From Io17-Chloro-G2 sp034420695 (lineage in GTDB: Bacteria > Chloroflexota > Dehalococcoidia > Lucifugimonadales > UBA3495), in assembly GCA_034420695.1 (NCBI GenBank), contig DAOULB010000058.1, forward strand, positions 31,629-95,628: a stretch of DNA of 64,000 bases, written 5' to 3'. The notes under the pieces were generated by a model that made no database searches, was not told where the DNA came from, and was given only the letters and a program-made list of their open reading frames with translations. Position numbers and translations under genes: made by a program. Below are positions 34,226-41,930 of this stretch, piece after piece (positions within the stretch are counted from its first letter, which is position 1; every line of letters begins with the position of its first letter).

Positions 34226-34804
34226 ATGACGCGCCTGTATTCCTACATCGTCACGCACGATTACGGTTTTGCTCCTAATCCGTATCATGGCTTTTGCACG
34301 TTGGCGACATGCAAGCCAATGATACGAAAGACTGCCAACGTTGGTGACTGGGTGCTTGGTACCGGGTCGAAATCCAAGAACAGGAATGGATACATCGTTT
34401 ATGCCATGCGGGTAACCGAAACAATGTCGTTTGACGAATACTGGAACGACCCTCGTTTTCTTGCAAAGAAGCCTAAACGAGAAGGATGCTGGGAAGATGC
34501 CTGCGGTGACAACATATACTGGTGGGATCCTACTACTGAGGGATGGGCTCAGAAAGAGGATTCTTACCATTGTGATTCTGACGCATCCCGCGATACGAAG
34601 CACACGGACCAAGTTCTTGTCAGTGAAGACTTCATCTATTGGGGTGGAGACGGGCCTCCGATTCCACCGGAATTCGGCGGAGTCAGCGTTCTTTGCACCA
34701 CTCAGGGTCACAAGTGCAAATTCCCCGAAGAAACTGTTCGTCAATTCATTCAGTGGGTCGAGCAGTTCGAAGAGCGTGGGATTTGTGGGTATCCATTCAA
34801 ATAG
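34226..34804 (+). CDS. Nmad2-like nucleotide-modification-associated protein
   Basis: 192 residues. The pattern YSYIVTHDYGFAPNPYHGFC-TLATCKPMIRKTANVGDW then VLGTGSKSKNRNGYIVYAMR, VTETMSFDEYWNDPRFLAKK matches the 'Nucleotide modification associated domain 2' family (described from DNA base-modification neighbourhoods). Its C-terminal half contains CWEDACGDNIYWWDPTTEGW and DFIYWGGDGPPIPPEFGG. It is thought to bind modified nucleotides or nucleic acid; no catalytic residues are known to me. A DUF1643 gene follows 176 bases on. Identification rests on memory of the family pattern. Confidence 0.65.
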   Translation: MTRLYSYIVTHDYGFAPNPYHGFCTLATCKPMIRKTANVGDWVLGTGSKSKNRNGYIVYAMRVTETMSFDEYWNDPRFLAKKPKREGCWEDACGDNIYWWDPTTEGWAQKEDSYHCDSDASRDTKHTDQVLVSEDFIYWGGDGPPIPPEFGGVSVLCTTQGHKCKFPEETVRQFIQWVEQFEERGICGYPFK

Positions 34805-34980
34805 GTTTGCCCAGATCTTCGAAAGCCGAAGGAAAGCTTAAAGCCCCCTAAGGAACCAACATTGCTTTAACGACGGGTGGAGTAAGAGGTCCCTCGGAGG
34901 TGGCGCCATAGGCTGGGCGATTCATGGAAATGTTGGTGACGGGGTGCTCATTTTTATAAATATTTCTGACTGCAAGGGCG

Positions 34981-35526
34981 ATGAGCATTACCGAATACCC
35001 TGTGGAGTTCGGCCCGCTCCGCTACAGCCTGCGAATTGACGGGGAGCACTTGGACTTGGGGGAGAGGCAGAACCAAGGGGAGTTGCTCTTCGTCATGTCC
35101 AATCCGGCGCCTGCAAGGATGAACCCCCGTCGCTTGAGCGTCACGAGGAGAAGGTGCATCCATTTCGCCAGTAGTTGGGGTTACGGCGCGCTGACCGCCG
35201 TCAACCTGTTTGCCTATCGCGCCCTCAGCAAGCAAGAGGTGTTCGAGGCCAGTCTCTATACCGAGGTGGTTGGGCCGGAGAATGACCGGGTAATCGTCAA
35301 TGCCTTTCGAAGGGCAGACTTGGTAGTTGCCGCTTGGGGTGACTTGGAAGACCGGCAGTTGTTCGTGAATCGCTGCAATAACGTGATGGAACTGGTCCGG
35401 CCGCTGGGCAAGCAGCTCTACTGCTTAGGGAAAGAAAACGATAAATACGGCTCACCCAGCCATCCCGGACCGCGGAGCATCAAAGGACCTACAAAGTTGG
35501 ACCTCGAACCCAAACCCTGGCCTTGA
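34981..35526 (+). CDS. DUF1643 family protein
   Basis: 181 residues, full length. The family blocks are RYSLRI near the N-terminus, LLFVMSNPAPARMNPRRLSV, CIHFASSWGYGALTAVNLFAYRALS, VGPENDRVI and VVAAWGDLED, ending with LYCLGKENDKYGSPSHPG. DUF1643 is a compact alpha/beta domain of unknown reaction, common in mobile and phage-linked loci. Its partner upstream on the same strand is an Nmad2-like gene, so a nucleic-acid-related role is possible. Confidence 0.82.
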   Translation: MSITEYPVEFGPLRYSLRIDGEHLDLGERQNQGELLFVMSNPAPARMNPRRLSVTRRRCIHFASSWGYGALTAVNLFAYRALSKQEVFEASLYTEVVGPENDRVIVNAFRRADLVVAAWGDLEDRQLFVNRCNNVMELVRPLGKQLYCLGKENDKYGSPSHPGPRSIKGPTKLDLEPKPWP

Positions 35527-35663
35527 CAACAGAACCGCGGCCAGCCTTTTCCCGGAGGGGTGCTTGCGAGAGTCGGCCGGCAGGACTGAGGGTCTCCTGA
35601 TTGATAAATACTTCCAGCAGTTAGAATCCGGGGTTTGAAACTGCCCGGATGGAGGAATAGAAC

Positions 35664-36716
35664 ATGGACTTTGGAATTTTCCTGGACTTCGCAGCTCGAA
35701 GGGAAGCTACGGCCAGTGATATTTACCGGGAGGCCTTCGACCTGGTCGACGTGGCCGAAGAATCGGGCTTGGACACGGTCTGGCTGGGCGAGTCCCACTT
35801 CAACCCCAACCGGTCGGTGCTGTCCGCCCCCATAGTGGTGGCCGGCTCCATTGCCACCCGGACCAAGCGGCTGCGGGTGGGCAACGCCGTGCAGGTGCTG
35901 CCCCTCATCAGTCCCTTGCGCATCGCCGAAGAGGCCGCCACCGTTGACCAAGTGAGCGAGGGCCGGTTCGAGTTCGGGGTGGGCCGCAGCGGCAACGCCC
36001 GGGCCTACGAGATTATGGGAATCCCCTACGAGGAGAGTCCCGCCCGCTTCCAAGAGGCCTTGGACATTATTCTGGAGGCTTGGAAGGGGGAAACCTTTTC
36101 CTACCACGGCAAGTACAACCAAATAGACAACGCCACGGTTACCCCGGCCACCTACCAGAAGCCAAGACCCCCGGTGCGCCTGGCCTCCACCCAAGACGAC
36201 AGCTTCGCCCGGGTCGGCCGCTTGGGGTTCCCCATCTTCCTGTCGGTCCGGGGCATGGATGTAAACGAGCTTGAGACCAACCTGAAGGACTACCACCAAG
36301 CGTGGAGGGAGGCCGGCCACCCCGGCAGCAGCGGTGATATATCCGTCCGCGTCCCGGTGTACATCGGCACCACCAAGGAAGAGGCTATCACCGCGCCGCG
36401 GGAGACCACCGAGGCGTTCTTTGCCCGGATGCGCCGCATGTTCGAAGAGCGTCTGCAGCGTGGCACGGGCGACCTCCCGGAAGAGCGTTTGGCCCGTGCC
36501 GAAAGGCTGGCCACGATAACCTACGAAGACATCCTGGAAACCAGGGTTATCTACGGCACCCCGGACATGGTCGTCGACCGCCTGACCCAGTTCAAGGAAA
36601 TGCTGGGACTGACCGGAGTCGCTGCGGAGCTGAACCCCGGCGGCCTGCTCCCGCCCGAAGCGGTGGAACGCAGCCTGAAGCTCCTGACCCAGGAGGTCAT
36701 GCCGGCCTTCAAGTAG
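35664..36716 (+). CDS. LLM class flavin-dependent oxidoreductase
   Basis: 350 residues, luciferase-like fold. It begins DFGIFLDFAARREATASDIY and has LVDVAEESGLDTVWLGESHF, LRVGNAVQVLPLISPLRIAEEAATVDQ (read in two blocks) and SEGRFEFGVGRSGNARAYEI. Compared with the protein at 32741-33937 it shares the fold but little direct sequence, so it is a separate subfamily. The ATG is preceded by GGAGG with 9 bases spacing. Substrate unknown. Confidence 0.88.
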   Translation: MDFGIFLDFAARREATASDIYREAFDLVDVAEESGLDTVWLGESHFNPNRSVLSAPIVVAGSIATRTKRLRVGNAVQVLPLISPLRIAEEAATVDQVSEGRFEFGVGRSGNARAYEIMGIPYEESPARFQEALDIILEAWKGETFSYHGKYNQIDNATVTPATYQKPRPPVRLASTQDDSFARVGRLGFPIFLSVRGMDVNELETNLKDYHQAWREAGHPGSSGDISVRVPVYIGTTKEEAITAPRETTEAFFARMRRMFEERLQRGTGDLPEERLARAERLATITYEDILETRVIYGTPDMVVDRLTQFKEMLGLTGVAAELNPGGLLPPEAVERSLKLLTQEVMPAFK

Positions 36717-36800
36717 CCGGGGCAGTAACAGTGCCTTAGCCTCAGTCAAACTCTCCGCTGATTGGACCGGCGGCATGAAATCATTGGAAGACCGGTCATT

Positions 36801-37181
36801 ATGACAACCGAAGAAGCAATGACAATTGACGAGCACGTTAGAACTGCCTTGGCGTTCTTGGAACACTCAGACCGGGAGTTCGCCGCAGGAGACATCCTGC
36901 AAGGGTCGGAAAAGCTGTGGGGAGCGGCCTCCCACGCCGTTATGGCGCTGGCGATGGAGAGAGGCTGGCGCTTCGGCCAACACCAAGCACTGAAAGACGC
37001 TGCCGAGACGATAGCCCAGGAAAGGAACGATCCCCTGCTGGCTTCAAATTTCTCGGTTGCAGAGAAGTTCCACGCCAACTTTTATCACGACTTTATGGAA
37101 GACCACGTAATTGAGCGCGACCGCCCGAAGGTTCGCGGTCTTGTGCACAGCATGTTGGAACTGGTCAACCCTGACCGCTGA
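36801..37181 (+). CDS. PaREP1-family (HEPN-like) protein, copy 1
   Basis: 126 residues from ATG 36801. Almost all helical: IDEHVRTALAFLEHSDREFA, ILQGSEKLWGAASHAVMALA, then EKFHANFYHDFMEDHVIERD. The 'LQGSEKLWGAAsHA..a.A...GW' pattern is the PaREP1 core, a HEPN-like helical bundle known from archaea and Chloroflexi. Function unknown. The next gene is a close paralogue (37211), and the two N-terminal halves are almost identical, indicating a recent tandem duplication. Confidence 0.75.
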   Translation: MTTEEAMTIDEHVRTALAFLEHSDREFAAGDILQGSEKLWGAASHAVMALAMERGWRFGQHQALKDAAETIAQERNDPLLASNFSVAEKFHANFYHDFMEDHVIERDRPKVRGLVHSMLELVNPDR

Positions 37182-37210
37182 GCTCAAGGGAGTCTGCGGG
37201 GTTAACGGCC

Positions 37211-37591
37211 ATGGCAACCGAAGAAGCAATGACAATTGATGAGCACGTCAGGACTGCCTTGAAGTTCTTGGAGCACTCCGACCAGGAGTTCGCCGCCGGA
37301 GACATCCTGCAAGGGTCAGAAAAGCTGTGGGGAGCGGCCTCGCAAGCCGTGATTGCGGTGGCGATGCAAAGGGGCTGGCAGTTCAGTCATCACCACGCCT
37401 TGAGGGTAGCCGTAGATGCTCTTGCGGAGGAGCGAGACGACCAGTCTCTGCTTTCAGGAATGCTGGCAGCCGAGAAGTTTCATGCCAACTTCTACCACGG
37501 GTTTTTGGCAGAAGATATCATCGAACTTGACCGGCCGCTCGTAGCGGATTTCGTGCGCCGCATGGTGGCAATGGTTGACGGGACGTTCTGA
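37211..37591 (+). CDS. PaREP1-family (HEPN-like) protein, copy 2
   Basis: 126 residues. The first 45 residues differ from copy 1 at only a few positions (TEEAMTIDEHVRTALKFLEH vs ...LAFLEH), while the C-terminal half has diverged (EKFHANFYHGFLAEDIIELD and VRRMVAMVDGTF). The surface residues that differ may give different partners. It starts 29 bases after the stop of copy 1. No catalytic R-x4-6-H motif of HEPN ribonucleases is obvious in either copy. Confidence 0.75.
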   Translation: MATEEAMTIDEHVRTALKFLEHSDQEFAAGDILQGSEKLWGAASQAVIAVAMQRGWQFSHHHALRVAVDALAEERDDQSLLSGMLAAEKFHANFYHGFLAEDIIELDRPLVADFVRRMVAMVDGTF

Positions 37592-37660
37592 CCACGGGGA
37601 CAAACAGCCCGCTTACTGGCTCCATCCCCATCCGCAAACTCATCAGAGGTTTCCAGAGAA

Positions 37661-38653
37661 ATGAAAATCGCAATTCTTGACGACTACCAGCAAGTAGCCG
37701 AAACAATGGCCGACTGGTCCCAGCTTCCGGCCGGGGCCCAAGTGCAGTTCTTCCATGACCATCTCACCGATGAAGACCAACTGGTGGAGCGGCTCAAGGA
37801 CTTCCAAGTGGTCATGGGTATGCGGGAACGCACCGCTTTTCGCCGCTCCCTGCTGGAACGGCTGCCGGAACTCCGCCTGCTGATTACCACGGGGGCCAGG
37901 AACGCCGTATTCGATGAGGAAGCGGCCACCGAGTTGGGCATCCTGCTCTGCGGCACCGGCGGCCAAGGAGAAGGCGCCACCGAGCTGACTTGGGGGCTGA
38001 TAATCGCCATCCTGCGCCAGATACCCCTGGAGGACAAGCTGACCCGCGAAGGCCAGTGGGGCACGACTATCGGGGTCGGACTGAAGGGCAAGACCCTGGG
38101 ATTGCTGGGCTTGGGCCACATCGGCTCATTGGTGGCCAGGGTGGGCGATGCTTTCGATATGAACCTGATTGCCTGGAGCCAGAACCTGACCGCCCAGCGC
38201 GCCGCCGAATGCAGGGCAACCCTGGTGGACAAAGAGGAACTGTTCCGGGAGTCCGACGTGGTCACCGTGCACCTGAAGCTGAGCCCCCGCACCACCGGAC
38301 TGGTGGGGCGGAGTGAACTGGGCCTGATGAAGTCCTCAGCCTACTTGGTCAACACATCCCGGGGACCCATAGTGGATGAAGAGGCCTTGGTGGAGGCCCT
38401 CGAAAACCGGAGGATTGCCGGGGCCGCCCTGGACACCTATGACGTGGAGCCCCTGCCCAAGGACCACCCCTTCCTGAAGCTGTCCAATACCGTGGTGGCG
38501 CCCCACTTGGGATACGTGACCGAGGGGGCATACCGGGCCTACTACGCCGGGGTCATCGAGGACATCAGGGCCTTCGCCAGCGGTGAACCGGTGCGGGTAA
38601 TCAACCCGGAGGTACTGGACTCGACACAGCTGCGAGGCCTGGAAGCCGGCTGA
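37661..38653 (+). CDS. D-2-hydroxyacid dehydrogenase (NAD-dependent)
   Basis: 330 residues. The Rossmann NAD loop is LGLLGLGHIGSLVA, and the catalytic Arg (NTSRGPIVDEEALVEALEN), Glu (YDVEPLPKDHPF) and His (VAPHLGY) are all present. The substrate-binding domain begins KIAILDDYQQVAETMADWSQ. Relatives are called phosphoglycerate dehydrogenase-like. No ACT domain follows, and no serine pathway genes are near, so 3-phosphoglycerate is not certain. The reaction is a 2-oxoacid/D-2-hydroxyacid interconversion. Confidence 0.85.
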   Translation: MKIAILDDYQQVAETMADWSQLPAGAQVQFFHDHLTDEDQLVERLKDFQVVMGMRERTAFRRSLLERLPELRLLITTGARNAVFDEEAATELGILLCGTGGQGEGATELTWGLIIAILRQIPLEDKLTREGQWGTTIGVGLKGKTLGLLGLGHIGSLVARVGDAFDMNLIAWSQNLTAQRAAECRATLVDKEELFRESDVVTVHLKLSPRTTGLVGRSELGLMKSSAYLVNTSRGPIVDEEALVEALENRRIAGAALDTYDVEPLPKDHPFLKLSNTVVAPHLGYVTEGAYRAYYAGVIEDIRAFASGEPVRVINPEVLDSTQLRGLEAG

Positions 38654-38674
38654 GCCCTTGCCGCGGACTGGGAG

Positions 38675-38878
38675 CTAGCCTCCACCCACCGGGCGAACAA
38701 TCTCCAGCACGTCTCCGTCTTGCAGGTCAATATCGGGGAACTGTTCCTTGGACAGGACTTCACCGTTGTAGCCCACGGCCACGTGCTGCAGGTTTAGCCC
38801 GAAAGAGTCCAAATAGGCCGCAAGGTCTATGCTCTGGTCCAGCTCCTTGGGCTTTCCGTTAACCAGAAGGCTGATCAT
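38675..38878 (-). CDS. thiS: sulfur carrier protein ThiS
   Basis: 67 residues from ATG 38878, overlapping the thiE stop by 4 bases (ATGA). Ubiquitin-like: ISLLVNGKPKELDQSIDLAA at the start, HVAVGYNGEVLSKEQF in the middle, DGDVLEIVRPVGGG at the end. The C-terminal Gly-Gly is the residue adenylated and turned into a thiocarboxylate for thiazole formation by ThiG. Third gene of thiG-thiE-thiS. Confidence 0.93.
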   Translation of the reverse strand: MISLLVNGKPKELDQSIDLAAYLDSFGLNLQHVAVGYNGEVLSKEQFPDIDLQDGDVLEIVRPVGGG

Positions 38879-39579
38879 AACGGGTTGGACTCTCCTCTCG
38901 TCATTGGCGAAACACCGGCCCAAGCCTCAAGAAGGGCCAGTTTCATTTCCCGGGCGGCTTCCTGGGGGTCTGGCGCTGCCAGGATGCTGGTTATTACCGC
39001 GACGCCGGAGGCCCCCGCCGCCAGCACTTCCCCCAAGTTGCCGGCGTTAATCCCCCCAATGCCTATCGCCGGCAGATCACAGTTCTCGGTGATGCTCCGC
39101 ACTAAGGCCGGCCCAGCAGGCTCGGCGCCCGGATGGGTCCTGCTGGCGAACATGGTGCCAGCTACCAGGAAATCGGCGCCCTGGGACTGGGCGGCAGCCG
39201 CCCCGGCCACGGAGTGTACCGACCTGCCGATAAGACAACCTGGGCCAAGAATGCGGCGGGCCAAGTCAACCGGCACGGCCTCTTCTCCCAGTTGCACACC
39301 CTCGCAACCGGCCGCCATGGCCACGTCAATCCTCTCGTTGATTACCAACGACGCCTTGCCTTGGATGGCGCGCTTCAGGTCGCCGGCCAGCCGCAACAAC
39401 TCTCCCCCCGGCAGGTCCTTTTCCCGGAGTTGGACTATGTCCACCCCGCCCTCCACCGCGCGGGCTACCCTCGATACCAAGGTGCCGCGCTCCACCGCCG
39501 ACCGGTCGGTCACCAGGCAGAGGCAAGGCGCCGGCAGAGAGGCCCTTGAGTCCGCACCTGTAGCAGAGGACGATGCCAA
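38875..39579 (-). CDS. thiE: thiamine-phosphate synthase
   Basis: 234 residues, TIM barrel. It joins HMP-PP and the thiazole phosphate to thiamine phosphate. LCLVTDRSAVERGTL, VDIVQLREKDLPGGELLRLA, GVQLGEEAVPVDLARRILG, LIGRSVHS and PAIGIGGINAGN are the successive substrate- and metal-binding blocks. It begins with a 15-residue Ser/Ala-rich extension. It lies 13 bases after thiG and overlaps thiS by 4. Confidence 0.93.
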   Translation of the reverse strand: MASSSATGADSRASLPAPCLCLVTDRSAVERGTLVSRVARAVEGGVDIVQLREKDLPGGELLRLAGDLKRAIQGKASLVINERIDVAMAAGCEGVQLGEEAVPVDLARRILGPGCLIGRSVHSVAGAAAAQSQGADFLVAGTMFASRTHPGAEPAGPALVRSITENCDLPAIGIGGINAGNLGEVLAAGASGVAVITSILAAPDPQEAAREMKLALLEAWAGVSPMTRGESNPL

Positions 39580-39591
39580 GGGAAGTCCTCC

Positions 39592-40383
39592 CTAGCTCCT
39601 GGCCGCTGCCGGTTGGGGAACGTCGGTGGTGGGGCTGCTGGCCGCGGCGTGGCTGCGCACCGGAATCCTCCCGGCCAGATACGCCTTGCGTCCTGCTTCC
39701 ACACCGTGTCTGAACCCCTCAGCCATCATGGCCGGGTCATGTGCTTGGGCGATGGCCGTGTTCACCAGCACGGCATCGGCACCCATCTCCAAAGCTTGGG
39801 ACGCATCGGAAGGCACCGCCAGCCCGGCGTCCACCACCACCGGCACAGTCGCCTGCTCGATGATGATTTTCACCTCTTCCACCGTGTGTATGCCTTGGCC
39901 GGAACCTATGGCCGACCCCAAGGGCATGACTGCGGCGCATCCCGCTTCTTCCAGCTTCTTGGCCAAGGTGGGATCAGCGTGAATATACGGGAGCACGATG
40001 AACCCCTCCTGTACCAGTTGCCGGGCCGTCTCCAAGGTCGCTGCTCCGTCGGGGAAGAGGTACTTGGGGTCGGGGATGACCTCCAGCTTGACAAAGTCGG
40101 TCTGGCCCACCTCCCGGCCCAAGCGAGCCACGAACACCGCCTCTTCGACGGTTGCGCAGCCGGCAGTGTTGGGAAGAATTTGGTATTTGTTCCAGTCGAT
40201 ATAGTCCAGCAGGGTCTTCTGGGTGAGGTCGTCCAAGTCCAGCCGCCGTATGGCCACGGTTATCATTCCGGTGCCCGAGGCTTCCACCGCCTCGACCATC
40301 TCCTCCATGGTCCGGTAGCGGCCGGTGCCCAGGATCAACCGGGATTGGAACTCTTTGCCGCCGATTACCAAGTTGTCCGCCAT
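39592..40383 (-). CDS. thiG: thiazole synthase
   Basis: 263 residues. It forms the thiazole phosphate from DXP, dehydroglycine (or glycine) and the ThiS thiocarboxylate. IGGKEFQSRLILGTGRY at the start, TVAIRRLDLDD, QILPNTAGCATVEEAV, KLEVIPDPKYLFPD and VPVVVDAGLAVPSDASQALE are typical. The active-site lysine is in VKLEVI. It is the first gene behind the TPP riboswitch. The C-terminal 25 residues are a Pro/Ala-rich tail. Confidence 0.95.
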   Translation of the reverse strand: MADNLVIGGKEFQSRLILGTGRYRTMEEMVEAVEASGTGMITVAIRRLDLDDLTQKTLLDYIDWNKYQILPNTAGCATVEEAVFVARLGREVGQTDFVKLEVIPDPKYLFPDGAATLETARQLVQEGFIVLPYIHADPTLAKKLEEAGCAAVMPLGSAIGSGQGIHTVEEVKIIIEQATVPVVVDAGLAVPSDASQALEMGADAVLVNTAIAQAHDPAMMAEGFRHGVEAGRKAYLAGRIPVRSHAAASSPTTDVPQPAAARS

Positions 40384-40407
40384 CGTTATCCCCCCGTCGT
40401 TTCGGGT

Positions 40408-40443
40408 AAAAAGTACAAACCGCCAGGTAGGGCCCTGGCGGTT
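40408..40443 (-). terminator. intrinsic terminator of the TPP-riboswitch expression platform
   Basis: On the minus strand AACCGCCAGG (40434-40443) pairs with CCTGGCGGTT (40418-40427), ten pairs with a 6-base loop, followed by a short U-rich run ending at 40408. It lies between the riboswitch and thiG. Confidence 0.88.
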
Positions 40444-40465
40444 GAATGGGTCTGGTAGTCCTGCG

Positions 40466-40568
40466 TCTCATCCCTACACCGGCATTACCCGGATCAGGTA
40501 CAGACGGTCGGCGGCGTTTTTGGCCACCCTCTCAGCCTGGCTTACCCAAGCTCCCGCAAGAGTCATCC
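40466..40568 (-). promoter_or_regulatory. TPP riboswitch (THI element)
   Basis: Read on the minus strand, the leader has the aptamer core in order: GGGAGCTT, GGCTGAGAGGG (the CUGAGA pyrimidine-sensor block), GTACCTGATCCGGGTAATGC (the ACCUGAUC block, pyrophosphate sensor) and CCGGTGTAGGGATGAG. A terminator follows. Thiamine pyrophosphate binding would favour termination and shut off thiGES. Confidence 0.92.
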
Positions 40569-40587
40569 CTGTCTATTTTGTGGGTAG

Positions 40588-40617
40588 AGCTTATCACGGC
40601 CCCCAAATTCTAGTCAA
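40588..40617 (-). promoter_or_regulatory. candidate promoter of the thi operon
   Basis: On the minus strand TTGACT (40612-40617) and TAAGCT (40588-40593), spacer 18, lie just before the riboswitch. The -35 box is good, the -10 box poor (3 of 6). The predicted start, near 40580, suits the aptamer start. Confidence 0.35.
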
Positions 40618-40646
40618 CGCAACCCGGCCTGGAAACGAGCCGCCGC

Positions 40647-41312
40647 CTACAATTGATACTCTTTAACCCCACCGGAAGTCGCCAGCCGTGCCCCAGTAAG
40701 CTCCTGCACCTCTTCCGCAGACCAGCCCGGGGCCACTTCCAGCAATTCCAGCCCCTCTCCAGTGCACCGGATTACCGCCAAGTCGGTGATGATCATGCTA
40801 ACGCAGCCCTTGCCGGTTACTGGGAAGGTGCACTCTTCCACTATCTTCGGGCGGTTCTGCCGGTCGGTGTGCTCCATCGCCACGATCACCTGCTTGGCCC
40901 CGGCGGCCAAGTCCATGGCGCCGCCCACGTTGCCCACTCCCCGCTGGGGCAGCATCCAGTTGGCCAAGTCCCCACCGGCCGAGACTTGATGGGAACCCAG
41001 CACTGTAACGTCGACGTGCTGGCCGCGAATCATGGCGAAGGCTTCGGCGGAGTTGAAGTAGGCCATGCCCGGCACCGGTTCCAGGAACTGCCCTCCGGCA
41101 TTGATGAGGTCGATGTCCTCTTCCCCCTCCTCGGCCAAGGGGCCGCAGTTGAGCACCCCGCTTTCGCTGTGATAGAACACCACGTTGCCTTCCGGGACGA
41201 AGCTGGACACCAGCGTAGGTATCCCAATCCCAAGGTTCACGTATCCGCCGTCGGGCAGTTCCTTGGCCACCCGCATGGCGATTACTTCCCGGTCTAAACG
41301 AGGTTTTTCCAC
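40647..41312 (-). CDS. 3-oxoacid CoA-transferase subunit B
   Basis: 221 residues. The catalytic glutamate lies in VFYHSESGVLNCGP, the expected S-E-S/N-G turn. Other blocks are YVNLGIGIPTLVSSFVPEG, FNSAEAFAMIRGQHVDVTVL and KQVIVAMEHTDRQNRPKIVE. It transfers CoA between acyl-CoA and a 3-oxoacid together with a subunit A. No normal subunit A gene lies next to it; the nearest A-like sequences are at 41931-44072. It starts just past the thi promoter on the same strand. Confidence 0.9.
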   Translation of the reverse strand: MEKPRLDREVIAMRVAKELPDGGYVNLGIGIPTLVSSFVPEGNVVFYHSESGVLNCGPLAEEGEEDIDLINAGGQFLEPVPGMAYFNSAEAFAMIRGQHVDVTVLGSHQVSAGGDLANWMLPQRGVGNVGGAMDLAAGAKQVIVAMEHTDRQNRPKIVEECTFPVTGKGCVSMIITDLAVIRCTGEGLELLEVAPGWSAEEVQELTGARLATSGGVKEYQL

Positions 41313-41462
41313 ACTCCCTCCCGGATTTTGATGGCATTTAGGGCTGCTGGGGATTATATACTACCAAGGTGGACCAGGCCTTCTTCGGCAGCTTGACAGC
41401 GTCTGGAGACGACAGCAATATGTCATAGGCCACCAGTTCTTGTCAGCAAAAGAGCGTCATCA

Positions 41463-41876
41463 ATGACAACGCCTCAAGAACCCTACGAAAACCCTAATTC
41501 CGTAGCTGATTATGTCCACCAGTCCAGGGAATTCCTGTCCAAGGGTCGGGAGTATCTGGCCGCCGGCGACCTGCACCAAGCTTCGGAGAAGGGCTGGGGC
41601 GCCGCTGCCTGGATGGCCAAGGCCGTAGCGGAGGCCCAAGGCTGGAGCTACGACAGGCACGATGAGTTCTTCACGGTGATGTACGAAGCGCAGAGCTTAT
41701 CTGCCGACAACAGGGTGGGCGTTTTACGTTCCATGGCCCACGAACTACATGGGTTCTTTTACACCCGGAAAATGTTCTTGCACTCCGCGGTAATCAGCAG
41801 GTCCCTTGACGACATGGAACTACTGCTTGACATCCTCCAGCCGCTAACGGGCGTGGAACTCACCCGATCGCCCTGA
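41463..41876 (+). CDS. PaREP1-like helical protein, copy 3
   Basis: 137 residues. HQSREFLSKGREYLAAGDLH, then QASEKGWGAAAWMAKAVAEA and HELHGFFYTRKMFLHSAVISRS. The same order of motifs as in the genes at 36801 and 37211 ('asEKgWGAAA.m.Kavae.qgW'), but only distantly similar. No catalytic motif. It lies in a different context, antiparallel between CoA-transferase genes. Confidence 0.65.
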   Translation: MTTPQEPYENPNSVADYVHQSREFLSKGREYLAAGDLHQASEKGWGAAAWMAKAVAEAQGWSYDRHDEFFTVMYEAQSLSADNRVGVLRSMAHELHGFFYTRKMFLHSAVISRSLDDMELLLDILQPLTGVELTRSP

Positions 41877-41930
41877 TCCGTCAATGGGAAATAGTGCGTT
41901 TGCAGAAAAGGTCAGGCGTTAGTCTGACCC

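Noticed and set aside
35418..36866. 482-codon minus-strand frame across the DUF1643 and LLM genes
   Set aside because: Covers two well-supported genes and has no family sequence.
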